A DNA stretch of 64,000 bases, taken from the NCBI GenBank assembly GCA_000827325.1, contig KN832873.1:189037-253036 (forward strand), read 5' to 3'. Under the pieces are notes generated by a model. The model had not been told where the DNA came from. It did not search any database and saw nothing but the letters and a program-made list of their open reading frames with translations. Source of the DNA: Oidiodendron maius Zn. Its lineage: Eukaryota > Ascomycota > Leotiomycetes > Myxotrichaceae. The stretch's first letter is position 1, and the number at the start of each line of letters is the position of its first letter. The position numbers and the translations under genes are program-made. Positions 1 to 9,625 of this stretch are shown here, piece by piece.

Positions 1-52
1 ACGTCGTTTATAATCCCCTAAGTTTCATTTAAACCTAACACATTGTATCTAG

Positions 53-295
53 TCCAACATCGCCAATAAGTTCGATCCACGGGTGGATTCAGATCTTGAC
101 GGCCGCGGTAATCGGGAAGGTGCTCTAAAAGGCGGTGCATTCGGTGCATCCGGTTCTCACGCAACTACTGGTTCGGGAACTGCGCAGAATACTGCAGGTC
201 CACATGACTCAGACTTAGCAAACAAGCTCGATCCGCGTGTTGACTCTAATCTGGATGGATCAACTACTATCGGTGGCAATAGAACCCACTCATAG
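53..295 (+). CDS. 3' exon of a small hydrophilic protein with a repeated DPRVDS motif (partial)
   Basis: The reading frame opens at a likely 3' splice site (TCTAG ending at 52, with a CTAAC branch-point sequence about 15 bases before it) and runs to a TAG at 293-295. The 80 residues are strongly hydrophilic and rich in Gly, Asp, Ser and Asn. The block NKxDPRVDSxLDG occurs twice (start and end of the exon). Such short DPRVDSD-containing proteins are common in filamentous ascomycetes and have no settled function; stress or conidiation roles are sometimes suggested. The 5' part lies outside the window, so length and start are unknown. A distant echo of the motif (NRVDPRFDAD) is in the gene at 4381-4653. 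Confidence 0.55.
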   Translation, partial: SNIANKFDPRVDSDLDGRGNREGALKGGAFGASGSHATTGSGTAQNTAGPHDSDLANKLDPRVDSNLDGSTTIGGNRTHS

Positions 296-939
296 GCTCG
301 CCATCTGAGGAGCTTATCGGGCATATGGTGTGGATATACAGCAGAAAACGCCAAGTGATATCAAGAAACTCTAGCAGGTAAAATGGCTTGGTTATATGAT
401 AGCTCTTCATGATCAACATGTACGCGATACCTACTTGAAAACTACCTAATGCCTCTTATTTCCGAAATTTTCTTCTTCGAATGTCTAAAACGTGTGATGA
501 CATTTACTGTAACTTTAATTCTCTTCGTAGACGAAAGATGCCGGCCACACTGGTCAAGAATGTAGTACTGGCTTATACATGCCAAAAGATTTCTAAAGAG
601 CTTTAAGGGGTGTTGCCTGCTGAGTGATTGCCCAAGTGTTTTGAAGGGCATAACCCGGAGGTATATAGCCCGAGCACATCTTCAGAATCAACATCTGCAT
701 GGTGCTGAGCATCACAGCTGAGTTAAAATCGTTTCTAGCGCACTGACCAGCTGAGGATTAAGTTTTATCTGCACAGTCCGTGGTAGACTTGCCATACGCC
801 CATCTTAAGTGCTAGGAATCATATCTCAAAGCTTGAATTTGGCCGGGTCATATTTTATGGGGTCATGAATATACCGCGTTCTAATTTGAGACCTGGGTAC
901 ACGTACTTACACTTAGAATTGCACCCCTGTCGTCAAAAG
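296..939. other. Intergenic stretch, no gene seen
   Basis: Short open frames here lack codon or family support. The only structure noticed is one copy (817-858) of a roughly 42-bp repeat whose partner lies at 2584-2626 on the other side of the ankyrin gene. Confidence 0.5.
817..858 (+). repeat. Left copy of a direct repeat flanking the ankyrin gene
   Basis: The stretch beginning AATCATATCTCAAAGC and ending CATATTTTAT matches 2584-2626 in the same orientation with about six substitutions and one single-base indel. It is the only similarity found between the two flanks of the ankyrin gene. Confidence 0.5.
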
Positions 940-2427
940 TTACTGGTGACCGAGCTTCCCATTCTCTAGGATTTTGCTTGTATATGCCTTCCTCCAGAAC
1001 GGCTTTCTCACTTCCACGTGTGCAGCCAAGCCTTTCTGCTTCAGCTCGTCGGCAGTCCACCCTACCAGGTTTCTGGTATTATGGTACGACGCTGCGCTCA
1101 ACCCGGAGAAGGTTAATAGCTTTTGGAGGAGACCCTCATTGATGGACCTGTGCATGGCAAGGTAGTGGAATACGGTGTTCCCATGGCAGTCCGGTGCTGA
1201 AAGAAGTGCATCAGGTTCCGGTGATTGGCTGAGGATATAGAGTGCTAGCTCCTCCTGGGCTGCGAAGAAGTCGGTCGGTTGTGAGCGTGGAACTCCATTA
1301 TCAAAGATAATAGAACCAATTTCGGCTGCGGAAAAAGGTAGGCGACGTAATTCATGTGCCGACTCATAAATAGCCTCCCCGAAGACGTTAATATAGGAAG
1401 GGTTCCACGGTAGACAGGCGATATGGAGTAAGGTGTGGCCGAATGCCGTGAGACCGGCTTTGGCTAGTTCAAAGCCATACGAAAGGACGCGCTTCAAAGC
1501 CGAGAGTGAGAGGAGAGCGACGACGATGTGGAGGCAATGCACCTTGGTCAACGGAGTAAGCTCATTATAGTCGATATCACCTCTTGACACGAGTTTGGAA
1601 AAGGTATTCCAATCTGGAGGATTATGATAGAGGAAACATGCCATAAGCGGAGAGCAGGAGTGTTGGCGGCAGGCACGGGGGATAGAATTTGGGTTAAGAC
1701 CTAGGCTGAAGAGAGTTTCCAAGTGCTTCGTATGCTTCGACTTGATAGCACAGAGAATTGGGTTAGAAACAGAGAGTGACGAGTGGGTTGGTGGGTCTGG
1801 GATCTCCGTCGAAGATAGCTTCCAGAATGATATATCAGGGTCCGCCGCTATGACCATTTGTAATATATCTGCGGAGTCGTGTTTGCAAGCTACTTCGATC
1901 GGTGTCATGCCATCGCCACCGCTATAAGCATCGAAAGGGATGCTATCGTAGCTTTTCCAAAAGCTAAACATGCCATTTACCCTCGCCACTACTTCTGGCA
2001 CTGTTAGGGGAACCGACTGTGGTGTTGGATTCTGCTTAATTAGAGACTCTGGTGACCTTGACATGAGATCCCGTGGCCGGAATCGCCAGGATAGACATGC
2101 GTATTTTTGCATCTCGTCTAAGGGGTATCCATTTGGATCAGCTCCTCGGTCGAGAAGAATACGCACATTATCCGGAAGCTGAGCTTGGATAGCTTCTGTT
2201 AGGGGAGACTGGAGGCAATGGTACGTAAAGCCCGGGACATACGCGTTGGGAGACCACTTCCATCTCCCTCGTGTATTCTCTCCCATCTCATTGTATTTGG
2301 CGAGCATAGCAGTCAGAATGCGCGAATCTGGATTTCGTGCCGCTCGTATGATTGGCAAGTCGGAGTCGAGGCCAAAATACTGTAGATCATCCTCCGTAAG
2401 AACATATTCATCTTGAGACGAGGCCAT
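940..2427 (-). CDS. Ankyrin-repeat protein, single exon, 495 aa
   Basis: One uninterrupted frame starting at the ATG on the complement of 2425-2427. Ankyrin-type helices are visible across the protein: SPLTEAIQAQLPDNVRILLDRGADPN (roughly residues 75-100, shown here only as a motif class), MTPIEVACKHDSADILQMVI, NPILCAIKSKHTKHLETLF, GHTLLHIACLPW, and a C-terminal HGNTVFHYLAMH unit. The repeats are spaced irregularly, as in many fungal ankyrin proteins of unknown role. No signal peptide or membrane segment is seen and there is no catalytic domain. A protein-binding scaffold role is inferred from the repeats alone. A short repeated DNA sequence flanks the gene on both sides. Confidence 0.82.
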   Translation of the reverse strand: MASSQDEYVLTEDDLQYFGLDSDLPIIRAARNPDSRILTAMLAKYNEMGENTRGRWKWSPNAYVPGFTYHCLQSPLTEAIQAQLPDNVRILLDRGADPNGYPLDEMQKYACLSWRFRPRDLMSRSPESLIKQNPTPQSVPLTVPEVVARVNGMFSFWKSYDSIPFDAYSGGDGMTPIEVACKHDSADILQMVIAADPDISFWKLSSTEIPDPPTHSSLSVSNPILCAIKSKHTKHLETLFSLGLNPNSIPRACRQHSCSPLMACFLYHNPPDWNTFSKLVSRGDIDYNELTPLTKVHCLHIVVALLSLSALKRVLSYGFELAKAGLTAFGHTLLHIACLPWNPSYINVFGEAIYESAHELRRLPFSAAEIGSIIFDNGVPRSQPTDFFAAQEELALYILSQSPEPDALLSAPDCHGNTVFHYLAMHRSINEGLLQKLLTFSGLSAASYHNTRNLVGWTADELKQKGLAAHVEVRKPFWRKAYTSKILENGKLGHQ

Positions 2428-2835
2428 AGGCTGCGCAGTTCAAGACACTTAGGCTAGTGCTAGAATTTACAGTACCAGACGATATGCGGACTTAGATGCC
2501 ATCCGCGGACACCGGATATCCGCACATAGCTGTACTGTCGAGGTTCATGGACCACAAAGAAACATCGAAGCGATGGGCTGAGTAATCATGTCTCAAAGCC
2601 TGAATTTAGCTGGGCCCATATTTTATCATTCTGCAGGATTCGGCTGCCAATCATAGTCGAAGAAGATGTTTCCGGGAACCAAAAGTTACATCATAGGACT
2701 CGGATGATATCCCTGAAGCAGAATATTAGAGCCAGCTATATCACAGTAAGTAACTGATTATTTTGTAAGCGCAAGCCTATCCTGTCTTTTAACTTCCTGC
2801 GCCGGTTTCAATTTGTCTGTGCTGCGAAATTTAAA
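2428..2835. other. Intergenic region between the ankyrin gene and a small TM-protein gene
   Basis: These 408 bases hold the divergent upstream regions of the two flanking genes and the right copy of the flanking repeat (2584-2626). No other feature was recognised. Confidence 0.5.
2584..2626 (+). repeat. Right copy of the direct repeat flanking the ankyrin gene
   Basis: Matches 817-858 in the same orientation (AATCATGTCTCAAAGC at its start, CATATTTTAT at its end). It may be the remains of a duplication or of a repeat family; only these two copies were noticed here. Confidence 0.5.
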
Positions 2836-3201
2836 ATGGTACGTAAACTCTGAATTGTTCTTCCAATATGCAATACGCTGACGGTCCTATATATCCTCCC
2901 TCAGGATGCCACTTTCCACCAGCTGTTCACACGACAGAACTCAGCTTCAGGCTCTTGTAGCTGTGTATCGGGAGGCGCCATAGCTGGAATTGTTATCGGA
3001 ACAATTGCAGGCACGCTATTGATTATGTGGTTGATACACGTCGCCAGGACCCCAGCAAGCGCCTATTACGATGATTCCTCGGTGGGAAGAGGAAGACATT
3101 CACACCACAGAACAAGCTATCCGACGTATGTGGAACGGCGTGGACATGGGCATTCGCATAGGGTGAGAGAGCCTGCTAAGGTGTATTACAAACCGCAGTA
3201 A
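2836..3201 (+). CDS. Small single-pass membrane protein, 99 aa, two exons
   Basis: Exon 1 is just the ATG at 2836-2838, followed at once by a consensus donor (GTACGT). The acceptor is CAG at 2902-2904, with a GCTGAC branch sequence upstream. Exon 2 (2905-3201) reads DATFHQLFTRQNSASGSCSC, then a Gly/Ile/Ala-rich transmembrane helix (about residues 24-46, ending MWLIHV), then a basic, His/Arg/Tyr-rich tail. This plan, a short Cys-containing N-terminus, one helix and a basic cytoplasmic tail, is seen in many small uncharacterised ascomycete membrane proteins. The one-codon first exon is unusual, but the splice signals are good and the unspliced frame would stop quickly. Function unknown. Confidence 0.7.
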
Positions 3202-4380
3202 ACCATGTGCGTGAGATTTCCACACTGCTCCTGCCCATGAGACACTCACATTTAGCAGAGATTCCTGTGCGCTGTCGGTGCTATCGCCATGTCATGTCAT
3301 CATGTCAGACCAAATTAATGCTACTTCTGGAAAACTTCTCACGAAAAATAAGTTACGCATGGTACATTTAGTGGCATTGTGCATATTCTATCAATTCGCA
3401 CCTGCCTTGTCTTAACCTCAGAATCGTTGAATTCTTGTTTGAGGACTACTACAATTCGGATATGGCGGTCTCAGCCCTCTTCATTTTTACTGCATATTCT
3501 ATTTCCTTCTTCTGGGTGTGTTAGGGAAGTGCGAAGTACAATAAAGAGTTTATGAATGAATGAATACGATTATATTTTACATAGTCTCAGCTTAGTTCTT
3601 ATAGAACCTCTCGCTCGGCGCCAATTAAATTCAAATTGATGGACTACAAGTACCAACACGATAAATTGCATAGAATGGATTGCCATCCTAAGTGAAATGG
3701 AACACAAGAGTCTTTCTCTCCTCTCTCTTTTCTGTTTGCTGCTTGGCTAATGCTGGTACCATTTGGTGAATCTAGCTAATTCATGCATTATAAATACCAT
3801 TGACAATTCAGCCGAACCCTCTCCAGGGTGTAGTGAGAAGAGCCGGTTCTAAAGGTTATACTAGAAAACACTGATAAGTATATATGTCTATTTACCATCC
3901 TCTCATACGATTCGTTCTTATACAGATAGGCCCAGATAATCATAAACCCAAAATCAGCGGAGAGGATTTAGCAACTAGAAGCGCCAAGGAGCAGGTAATT
4001 AAAGATAAGGCATATAGTATAAGACTTAGTAGACACTTTCGGGGTACTTCCAGTAGCCTATATACTACCATTGGCCGCGGTAAGTAGAAGCCAAGCAGAT
4101 CGATCATATGCTTCTCGTGTGATATTTGTTAGAAAAGAGCGATCTGCCAACTGAATGCAATGGATCGGAGCTTAGTCCGGTATCGATAAATGAGTAAGTC
4201 TTATTGACGTAGCATGGCCTGACCTGTTACCAACGTTGCACCACTTCATAGCCGCAGCGACGTCACTGACTGTTACTAGCAGTTGTCAGCCACGTCGTTT
4301 GCTTTTAAGAACATCGACTTTCTGTACATTCCCACCACTTTAATTTCATATTTATCGTACAATACGTCTATTATATAAAA
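3202..4380. other. Intergenic stretch of 1.2 kb, no supported gene
   Basis: AT-rich DNA. A 67-codon open frame at 3884-4087 has no recognisable domain and was not called. The last 100 bases before 4381 resemble an ordinary promoter and leader. Confidence 0.4.
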
Positions 4381-4653
4381 ATGTCACAGGCATCGTCAAT
4401 TCCGCAAAGATCCTTTGAGACCAATCCCAAGTCCAACGTCGAAATTAGAGATCCTGCATCAGAGGGGAATAGGAGCGCAGGGGAAAACGGCCCTGGCTTC
4501 AAGGGCCCTGGGAGCTCTACCTCTAAGCAAGGAGGGATACAACTTCATTCGAACAAAGTGATGAACAGGGTAGATCCTCGCTTCGATGCAGATCGGCTAC
4601 AGGAAGCAGAGAAAGAGAGGTCGGAGGTCAATTCGAGCTCAAAAGGACAATAA
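4381..4653 (+). CDS. Small hydrophilic protein, 90 aa
   Basis: A single-exon frame from an ATG in an A-rich context (ATAAAAATG) to TAA. The protein is hydrophilic and rich in Ser, Gly, Asn and Glu, with no signal peptide or helix-forming hydrophobic stretch. Its C-terminal part contains NRVDPRFDADRLQEAEKER, which weakly resembles the DPRVDS motif of the partial gene at 53-295. Fungal hydrophilin-like small proteins have this composition. The call rests on length, start context and composition; no family was recognised with certainty. Confidence 0.5.
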   Translation: MSQASSIPQRSFETNPKSNVEIRDPASEGNRSAGENGPGFKGPGSSTSKQGGIQLHSNKVMNRVDPRFDADRLQEAEKERSEVNSSSKGQ

Positions 4654-5213
4654 GAATACCGGCATATGAGACCGGCAGAAATTCTGGGTGTTAGACGTCT
4701 TAAGGATAGATATTGTTCTTCGTGGCGCTGTTTAGATAAATGATCACCAGCGTCTTCACTTGTATACAGCCTCGCTTTAGGCTATGCTCAAACGCAATTC
4801 TTTGATTGGAATTCAATAATCTTGCTGTCCTACACTCCAATTTAGATAGACTCAAATTTTAAATGGGCCTTCTTTTCTCCATTCTCCTAATCCTCTGGTG
4901 CTGGTATCTCAGTCTTCAGAATCATGGCCAGCAGGATACACAAAAATACAGCACTCGCCTTTCAGCTAGTCCGGTGTGAGCATATGCTGTTAATAATATC
5001 TTCATCGACTTGGCCTTTCATTGTACAGACGTACATTTAATTATTATATTAAAATTCATAGGAGAGTGACTGCAACCTGCCTTTGATTCTTTATTACAAT
5101 AATAATCTCGATTTCAATATTGAGCAGCAGGACTGTTATGCAGTCTCCAGCATCCAAATTCCAATACAGTCATCCGGGTATATATTGAATTTTCGATAAA
5201 TGGTTACAACTAT
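4654..5213. other. Intergenic stretch, 3' ends of two convergent genes
   Basis: Contains the downstream regions of the convergent genes at 4381-4653 and 5214-5708. AT-rich, no feature recognised. Confidence 0.4.
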
Positions 5214-5708
5214 TCAATTTTCTTTCCAGTTATGCAACAACTCCTGGAAGCTCGGTGAAAAGGTATCAAAGTTTTCCATGCTATCATTTGGAATTTTCCA
5301 CCATCTTGCTTTCTTCCCCTCCTTCGTATAGACTCTTTTTCTACCACTTAGAACGCTGACGTTATCTCCCATGCTTTCTTCATTAATGGTTCCCACAGTA
5401 ATGCCGATTATTTCAGGTTGGCAGAAATACTGCATTGTAATCGGACTTCCACATTCCGTGCAGTGGGTACGAATGGCGATATCGCTGTGCTGATTCGACT
5501 TTAAAGTCTTTGTAGACCGAAAAGTAATTGAGGTCGCGGGAAAGTCCGCAAATGGTAAAAATGAGGAGCCAGAAAGCTTGCGGCAACTGAGACAGTGGCA
5601 GTGTGTGACAGCTGTAGGAAGACTGCTGCTCATATATTGTACGCCACCACAGAGGCAGCTACCAGCTACTTCAAAGGGAGCATCTGTTAATGACCCAGAC
5701 ACCGCCAT
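5214..5708 (-). CDS. GFA/CENP-V domain protein (glutathione-dependent formaldehyde-activating enzyme family), 164 aa
   Basis: The protein fits the zinc-binding GFA/CENP-V fold (Mss4-like). It has GSCLCGGVQY near residue 17, CHCLSCRKLSGSSF near 38-50, and THCTECGSPITMQYF near 83-97. These give the family's Cys pairs (CxCG, CHCxxCRK, CxxCGSP), which bind two zinc ions. The length of 164 residues is normal for fungal members and the domain is complete. Family members are often annotated as S-(hydroxymethyl)glutathione synthase or carbon-sulfur lyase, but most fungal paralogues have no tested substrate, so the reaction is not assigned. No targeting signal is seen and the protein is probably cytosolic. 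Confidence 0.9.
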   Translation of the reverse strand: MAVSGSLTDAPFEVAGSCLCGGVQYMSSSLPTAVTHCHCLSCRKLSGSSFLPFADFPATSITFRSTKTLKSNQHSDIAIRTHCTECGSPITMQYFCQPEIIGITVGTINEESMGDNVSVLSGRKRVYTKEGKKARWWKIPNDSMENFDTFSPSFQELLHNWKEN

Positions 5709-6747
5709 ATGTTGGATTGATCGTTACCACCGGGAATTAAAGCCTGTGAGTACCTCTTTTGCATGTCCCTTCAATCCCAACGGTGAAAATGGCAGGAAGG
5801 AAGACAGAGTGCAGACACACCAAAGTCATCCACTCGGTTAATTCTATCCCGAGTTATAGCAACAGAGTATGACGTCAACCAGCAGGTATCCCTCCTAACT
5901 TGTAATTTGGTCCAGTTGGGCGACTGATGTTTATTGGATTTTGTTTTGTTCTATAACAGTTGCACGAATTGCAGAAAACGGCGTGCTGATAGAGTGTGGG
6001 GAACTGATATACTAGCGGGAGCGGCCCGGATGGAGGTGCTAGGGGAGCGACGTTTTCATGCCACTGAAGGAGACTACTAAATGACAAACTAGACTTTGCA
6101 TATACTTCTGAATCTGCAGAATGTTGTGCAGTATTTGCATCAAAATTGACTTCTTCTGGATTGAGATGCAAACATGTCTGGTGAGGCTAAAGACAAGAAG
6201 GGCGGTCAAATCAATATTTCTAGGTTAATAAATCAGTGACGGACGAAAGAGGAGCCGAAAGCCAGAACGTAAGAATCCTCCAAATGTACAAGACAGTATT
6301 TACTCCACCAAATCGTGCTAAGTGCACACAGGTCCTTGTTAGAAACCAGCACGGTCATCATGTTGCACATGATCCAGAAACTTTGGAGGGTATAGAGCAA
6401 AAGAGGCTGATTAGAAGCTGAATGTGCATTAGTAATATTAATCAACTTGCATATTAGAATATTCCTTCCTCTTGAGATAAACCAGGAGATATTCAGCGGA
6501 TCTATTAGAGCAGTCTAGCCCTGCCTCCTAAGATCTTTACGTGCTACCTCGTATGCTGTCTCCACTCATTTAGCCGGAGGGTGGCTCCGGTATGCCCTAT
6601 GACGTGGCTGCTAACTTCAGGTCAGGCCATCATCATGATTCAACGAGTCTTGTTTCTTTCTTGTTCCTTTCTGAACAATAGATAAGAGGTTATGTACTTC
6701 AACTATATTGGTAATTCGCCGTGCCGTTACGCAGGATAATTTGCACT
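5709..6747. other. Intergenic stretch of 1 kb, no supported gene
   Basis: Several open frames of 60-98 codons overlap on both strands (for example 5875-6171 and 6233-6445). None has a domain, good codon usage or clean splice signals. Confidence 0.4.
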
Positions 6748-7243
6748 ATGTCTCCATCTACTCATGTTCGATTTACGGGAAGACTATTACTTAAGCGGCA
6801 CTGTGTCCAAGCTATTCCACTGCGTCATTTTTCCCAGTCACAACGGCCCTGCTGGCCTAAAAAACAGAGTCAAGACAGAGAGAGTATTGATACAGAGTCT
6901 ACAGAGTACAGCAAAAGTGATACAGATGACTCTGCAGCACACTCAGAGGTGGCCTTCGACCCGACGACGAGAAGTCCAGAAGAAGAAAAAGCGCAAGCTA
7001 GCAAGCAGAAAAAGGTCAGCCAACATTTTACAGACCCGTGCCATATAAAATAGTGCTGACAATAAATCGTTACAGGGCTCTAGCAGTCCGTTAGAGGTTT
7101 CCCCTGCAAATCAGGACATCTCGAAACCAGCAACACAGTCGGCTGGTCCAGGCAGACCACCAGATAAAACGAGGAGGAGTGGTACTCAAAAGTTAGATGA
7201 GAATAATAAAGGGTCCTCTAGTGGAAGCGGTCGGACTTCCTAG
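6748..7243 (+). CDS. Small mitochondrial-type fungal protein, 144 aa, two exons
   Basis: Exon 1 is 6748-7014 from the ATG of MSPSTHVRFTGRLLLKR, exon 2 is 7076-7243. The 61-bp intron starts GTCAGC, ends TACAG and contains GTGCTGAC as a branch sequence; phase is exactly preserved. The N-terminus is basic and lacks acidic residues (RLLLKRHCVQAIPLRHFSQS), as in a mitochondrial presequence. It is followed by the acidic blocks DRESIDTESTEYSKS and AFDPTTRSPEEEK, and in exon 2 SPLEVSPANQDISKP and a Gly/Ser-rich tail. Proteins with these blocks are widespread in Aspergillus-like fungi and uncharacterised. The TA target of the large mobile nest begins 18 bp after the stop, so that element landed in or near the 3' UTR. 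Confidence 0.8.
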
Positions 7244-7283
7244 GACAACTCCAGTCATCCGTACAGTAAGATGCGAGACCAGC

Positions 7284-8676
7284 CTCTAAGGGGGAGGGAA
7301 AAGTGGCCGATTTTTGGCCCGTGCGCACCACACCAAAACCCACTAAAAACCCACTATTTACATGTAAACAACACAACGAATTCAGCACTATAGCACGCAC
7401 ACGATCACGCAAATCAGTTGCACGATACTATATACCTCCTCCAGAGCTCTCTCTAGCAGAGGGGCAAGCAAAGACTCCCCAACAAGCCGCTATAATAGCT
7501 GCTAAGGCCTTTGTACAAGAGCTAGGCATCCCAATCCCTAAATCCATTATCCGCAAAGTCACCGGCGTCTCCGAGTGTAGCCAAATATATATATTAGCCT
7601 TATACCAAGTTAGAACACGTTATAATTGGGTAGATTTAGGGCCTGATCCCTGAGGTGGGACACGGTCAATTACACGGTCAGAAACGGCCGCAATTGCAGC
7701 CTATCTTGAAGACGAATCAGTCTTACTTGACGACCGCGGCGCGCCATGGCTTGATATTGCAGAAGCCTCTGGTGTAACACTCCCTTCTACCCTGTATTCT
7801 AAGCCTCCAGGCCTCCGTACAATCAAGCCACAAACTATACGATGGGCCTGTAAGGCAGACGAAGGTATAATTAATACTGTATGTAAGGAGGAGAAGGAAT
7901 TGACGGAGAACCAAGCTACTGTACGGGTCGATTGGACAGACAAGCAGCTAGGTATACGTCTATACTTAAAGGACTGGGAAGACGTGGCGTTTTGTAACGA
8001 GTTTCACTTTGGAATTGGGCTGTAAATTACAAAGAGAGTGAAGAGAAAGGAGGGTAAAGAGTATAGATATAAGCTATATAATATCTACTGTAAGAAGGTT
8101 ATATCTAAAGATATAAAGGCAAAGGCACGGGAAGAGGAGCACCTTCAGCTCTTAAATGTCTTCGTTATTATTGGCTTTAATTATTGTAAGTGTATACTAT
8201 ATAAAGTGTCTAATAATGTAGGCAAGATGACGACCAAAGTCTATACAGGATATATACTCCCTACTATACAAGACAACTTAATTAAAGAGGGCTTAACTCT
8301 TTACCAAGATACTAATTCAGCTTATATAAGTAAAGCTACAATAAAGTATACTCGCAAGCAAGGAATTATACTTCTTACATTACCTGGAGTCTCTCCAGAC
8401 CTCTCTATTTGTAAGACTATAGCAAATCCTCTTAAGAGGGCCTTTCACTTGCGCCGGTATATAACGGAGAGGGCTATATTAGCCCGGTTTGAGCTTGTAT
8501 TTAATCAAATAGATCAGAAGAAGGTACAAGAGCAGTAAATATAGTACTATAAGAGGTTACATAAGTGTAGGAGAGCTAGAGGGCAGATGACTAGATATTA
8601 ATGAGGAAATAATCCATTGAGTTTTAGTGTGGTGCGCACGGGCCAAAAATCGGCCACTTTTCCCTCCCCCTTAGAG
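7284..8676 (+). mobile_element. 1.39-kb Tc1-like DNA transposon, RIP-mutated, 5-bp target duplication
   Basis: Near-perfect terminal inverted repeats of about 56 bp begin CTCTAAGGGGGAGGGAAAAG at 7284 and end with the complement at 8676, with one mismatch seen near the inner end. The element is flanked by CCAGC on both sides (7279-7283 and 8677-8681). The uninterrupted right TIR of the outer element has a single CCAGC at the matching position, which supports a 5-bp target duplication and not the TA of classic Tc1/mariner. A TA also sits inside each end (CTCTA), so a TA-bounded reading was considered and set aside. One long frame fills the element and carries several premature stops. It sits in the left TIR of the outer element and is therefore younger than that element. 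Confidence 0.85.
7303..8601 (+). pseudogene. Transposase of the 1.39-kb Tc1-like element, inactivated
   Basis: A single reading frame runs through the element from about 7303 to a final TAA at 8599-8601, interrupted by in-frame stops at 7651 (TGA), about 8023 (TAA), 8536 (TAA) and 8542 (TAG). These are the codons C-to-T change makes from CGA or CAA/CAG, as RIP does. The C-terminal half has the DDE-type features of the Tc1/mariner and IS630 group: LTLYQDTNSAYISKATIKY with the second catalytic Asp, then LLTLPGVSPDLS with the third acidic region. The N-terminal part (FSTIARTRSRKS through PKSIIRKVTGVS) would hold the DNA-binding domain. The many Tyr and Ile codons (TAT, ATA) where fungal relatives have Cys, His or Thr also fit C-to-T decay. 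Confidence 0.8.
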
Positions 8677-8734
8677 CCAGCTTCCGCCTAACGTCTATCC
8701 CTGTGTGCCGAGACGCACTGTATAACGAGACAAA

Positions 8735-9625
8735 ACGTAGATACTTCAAGTTCAAGCGACTAAAAATCTGTGAACGCGTAAAAATTTCTATTTATTTTTA
8801 TTTCAGTTGTATTATATACCTCTCCTGAACACTCCTAACCTATCTATTCCGAAAATTATAACCATATCGTCGCCGCGCCCTTGAATTTACAGAGGGCCTT
8901 CCTTTGGCATTATATTAGACCCCTTGACTCGCAACACCACTATCAAGCTTTTTCCAACTTTTAAACTCATAAAACGATTAGATATAGATATTCAGGTTTT
9001 ATTATAATACTAAACCGGTTTTCTTAGTCTTGTGGCGGCCAGAGCGCGCTATATCATACTCTATCGCCATATAGGCCGATACCTCCTCCAATCAAGCGAT
9101 CGATGATCCTGGTTAGCGGCGGTGTGATTATAGTAATCTTGGTAAAATTGTAATAAAATCTGTGGCTGCTAAATGTATAGCTGTAACGTTTGTGGCTGCG
9201 TATCCCTTGCTGGAAATTTCTTGTTTCCCGAAAAATTCCGTTCTGCCGATATACTCTGATCACCACATCCTTACATCAGTCCTCACACTCCAGCAGCCGC
9301 ATCACGTGAAAGGCTCTTACTGCCTGAGAATTCCCTATCGGCGGGCCTGTATTAACACTCTCTTATACTTTCTAGAAATACAGGAAAGCAAGTGGCGATT
9401 CTAAAATAGTATAAGAGTAGATGGTTCCCTAGGACCCTCCAAGAAATAAAAAATTTAATTCTTTATAACAAGCCTTGCTCCTTTTTTAAAGCCAACGACT
9501 GAAATTCTCCCAGATGAATGCCCTATAACAAGATTTCTGTTCCAAGTAGCTGAACAAATTTCCCGATAATCGGGAGGTAGCCAAATAATATTCGTATCGC
9601 CTTCCACTACCCAATGATTTGATAT
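8735..9625. other. Non-coding segment between the TIR and the receptor's 3' end
   Basis: About 0.9 kb of AT-rich DNA inside the 5.57-kb element. It would be the 3' flank of the receptor gene. Short frames exist but none is recognisable; no transposase similarity was found by eye. Confidence 0.35.

Noticed and set aside
7289-8671. Reading the 1.39-kb element as a TA-flanked Tc1/mariner with ends at AGGGGGAGG
   Set aside because: TA does occur just outside these bases, but the inverted repeat continues through CTCTA/TAGAG, and the pre-insertion sequence at 17.96 kb has no TA at that position. The CCAGC duplication explains the flanks better.
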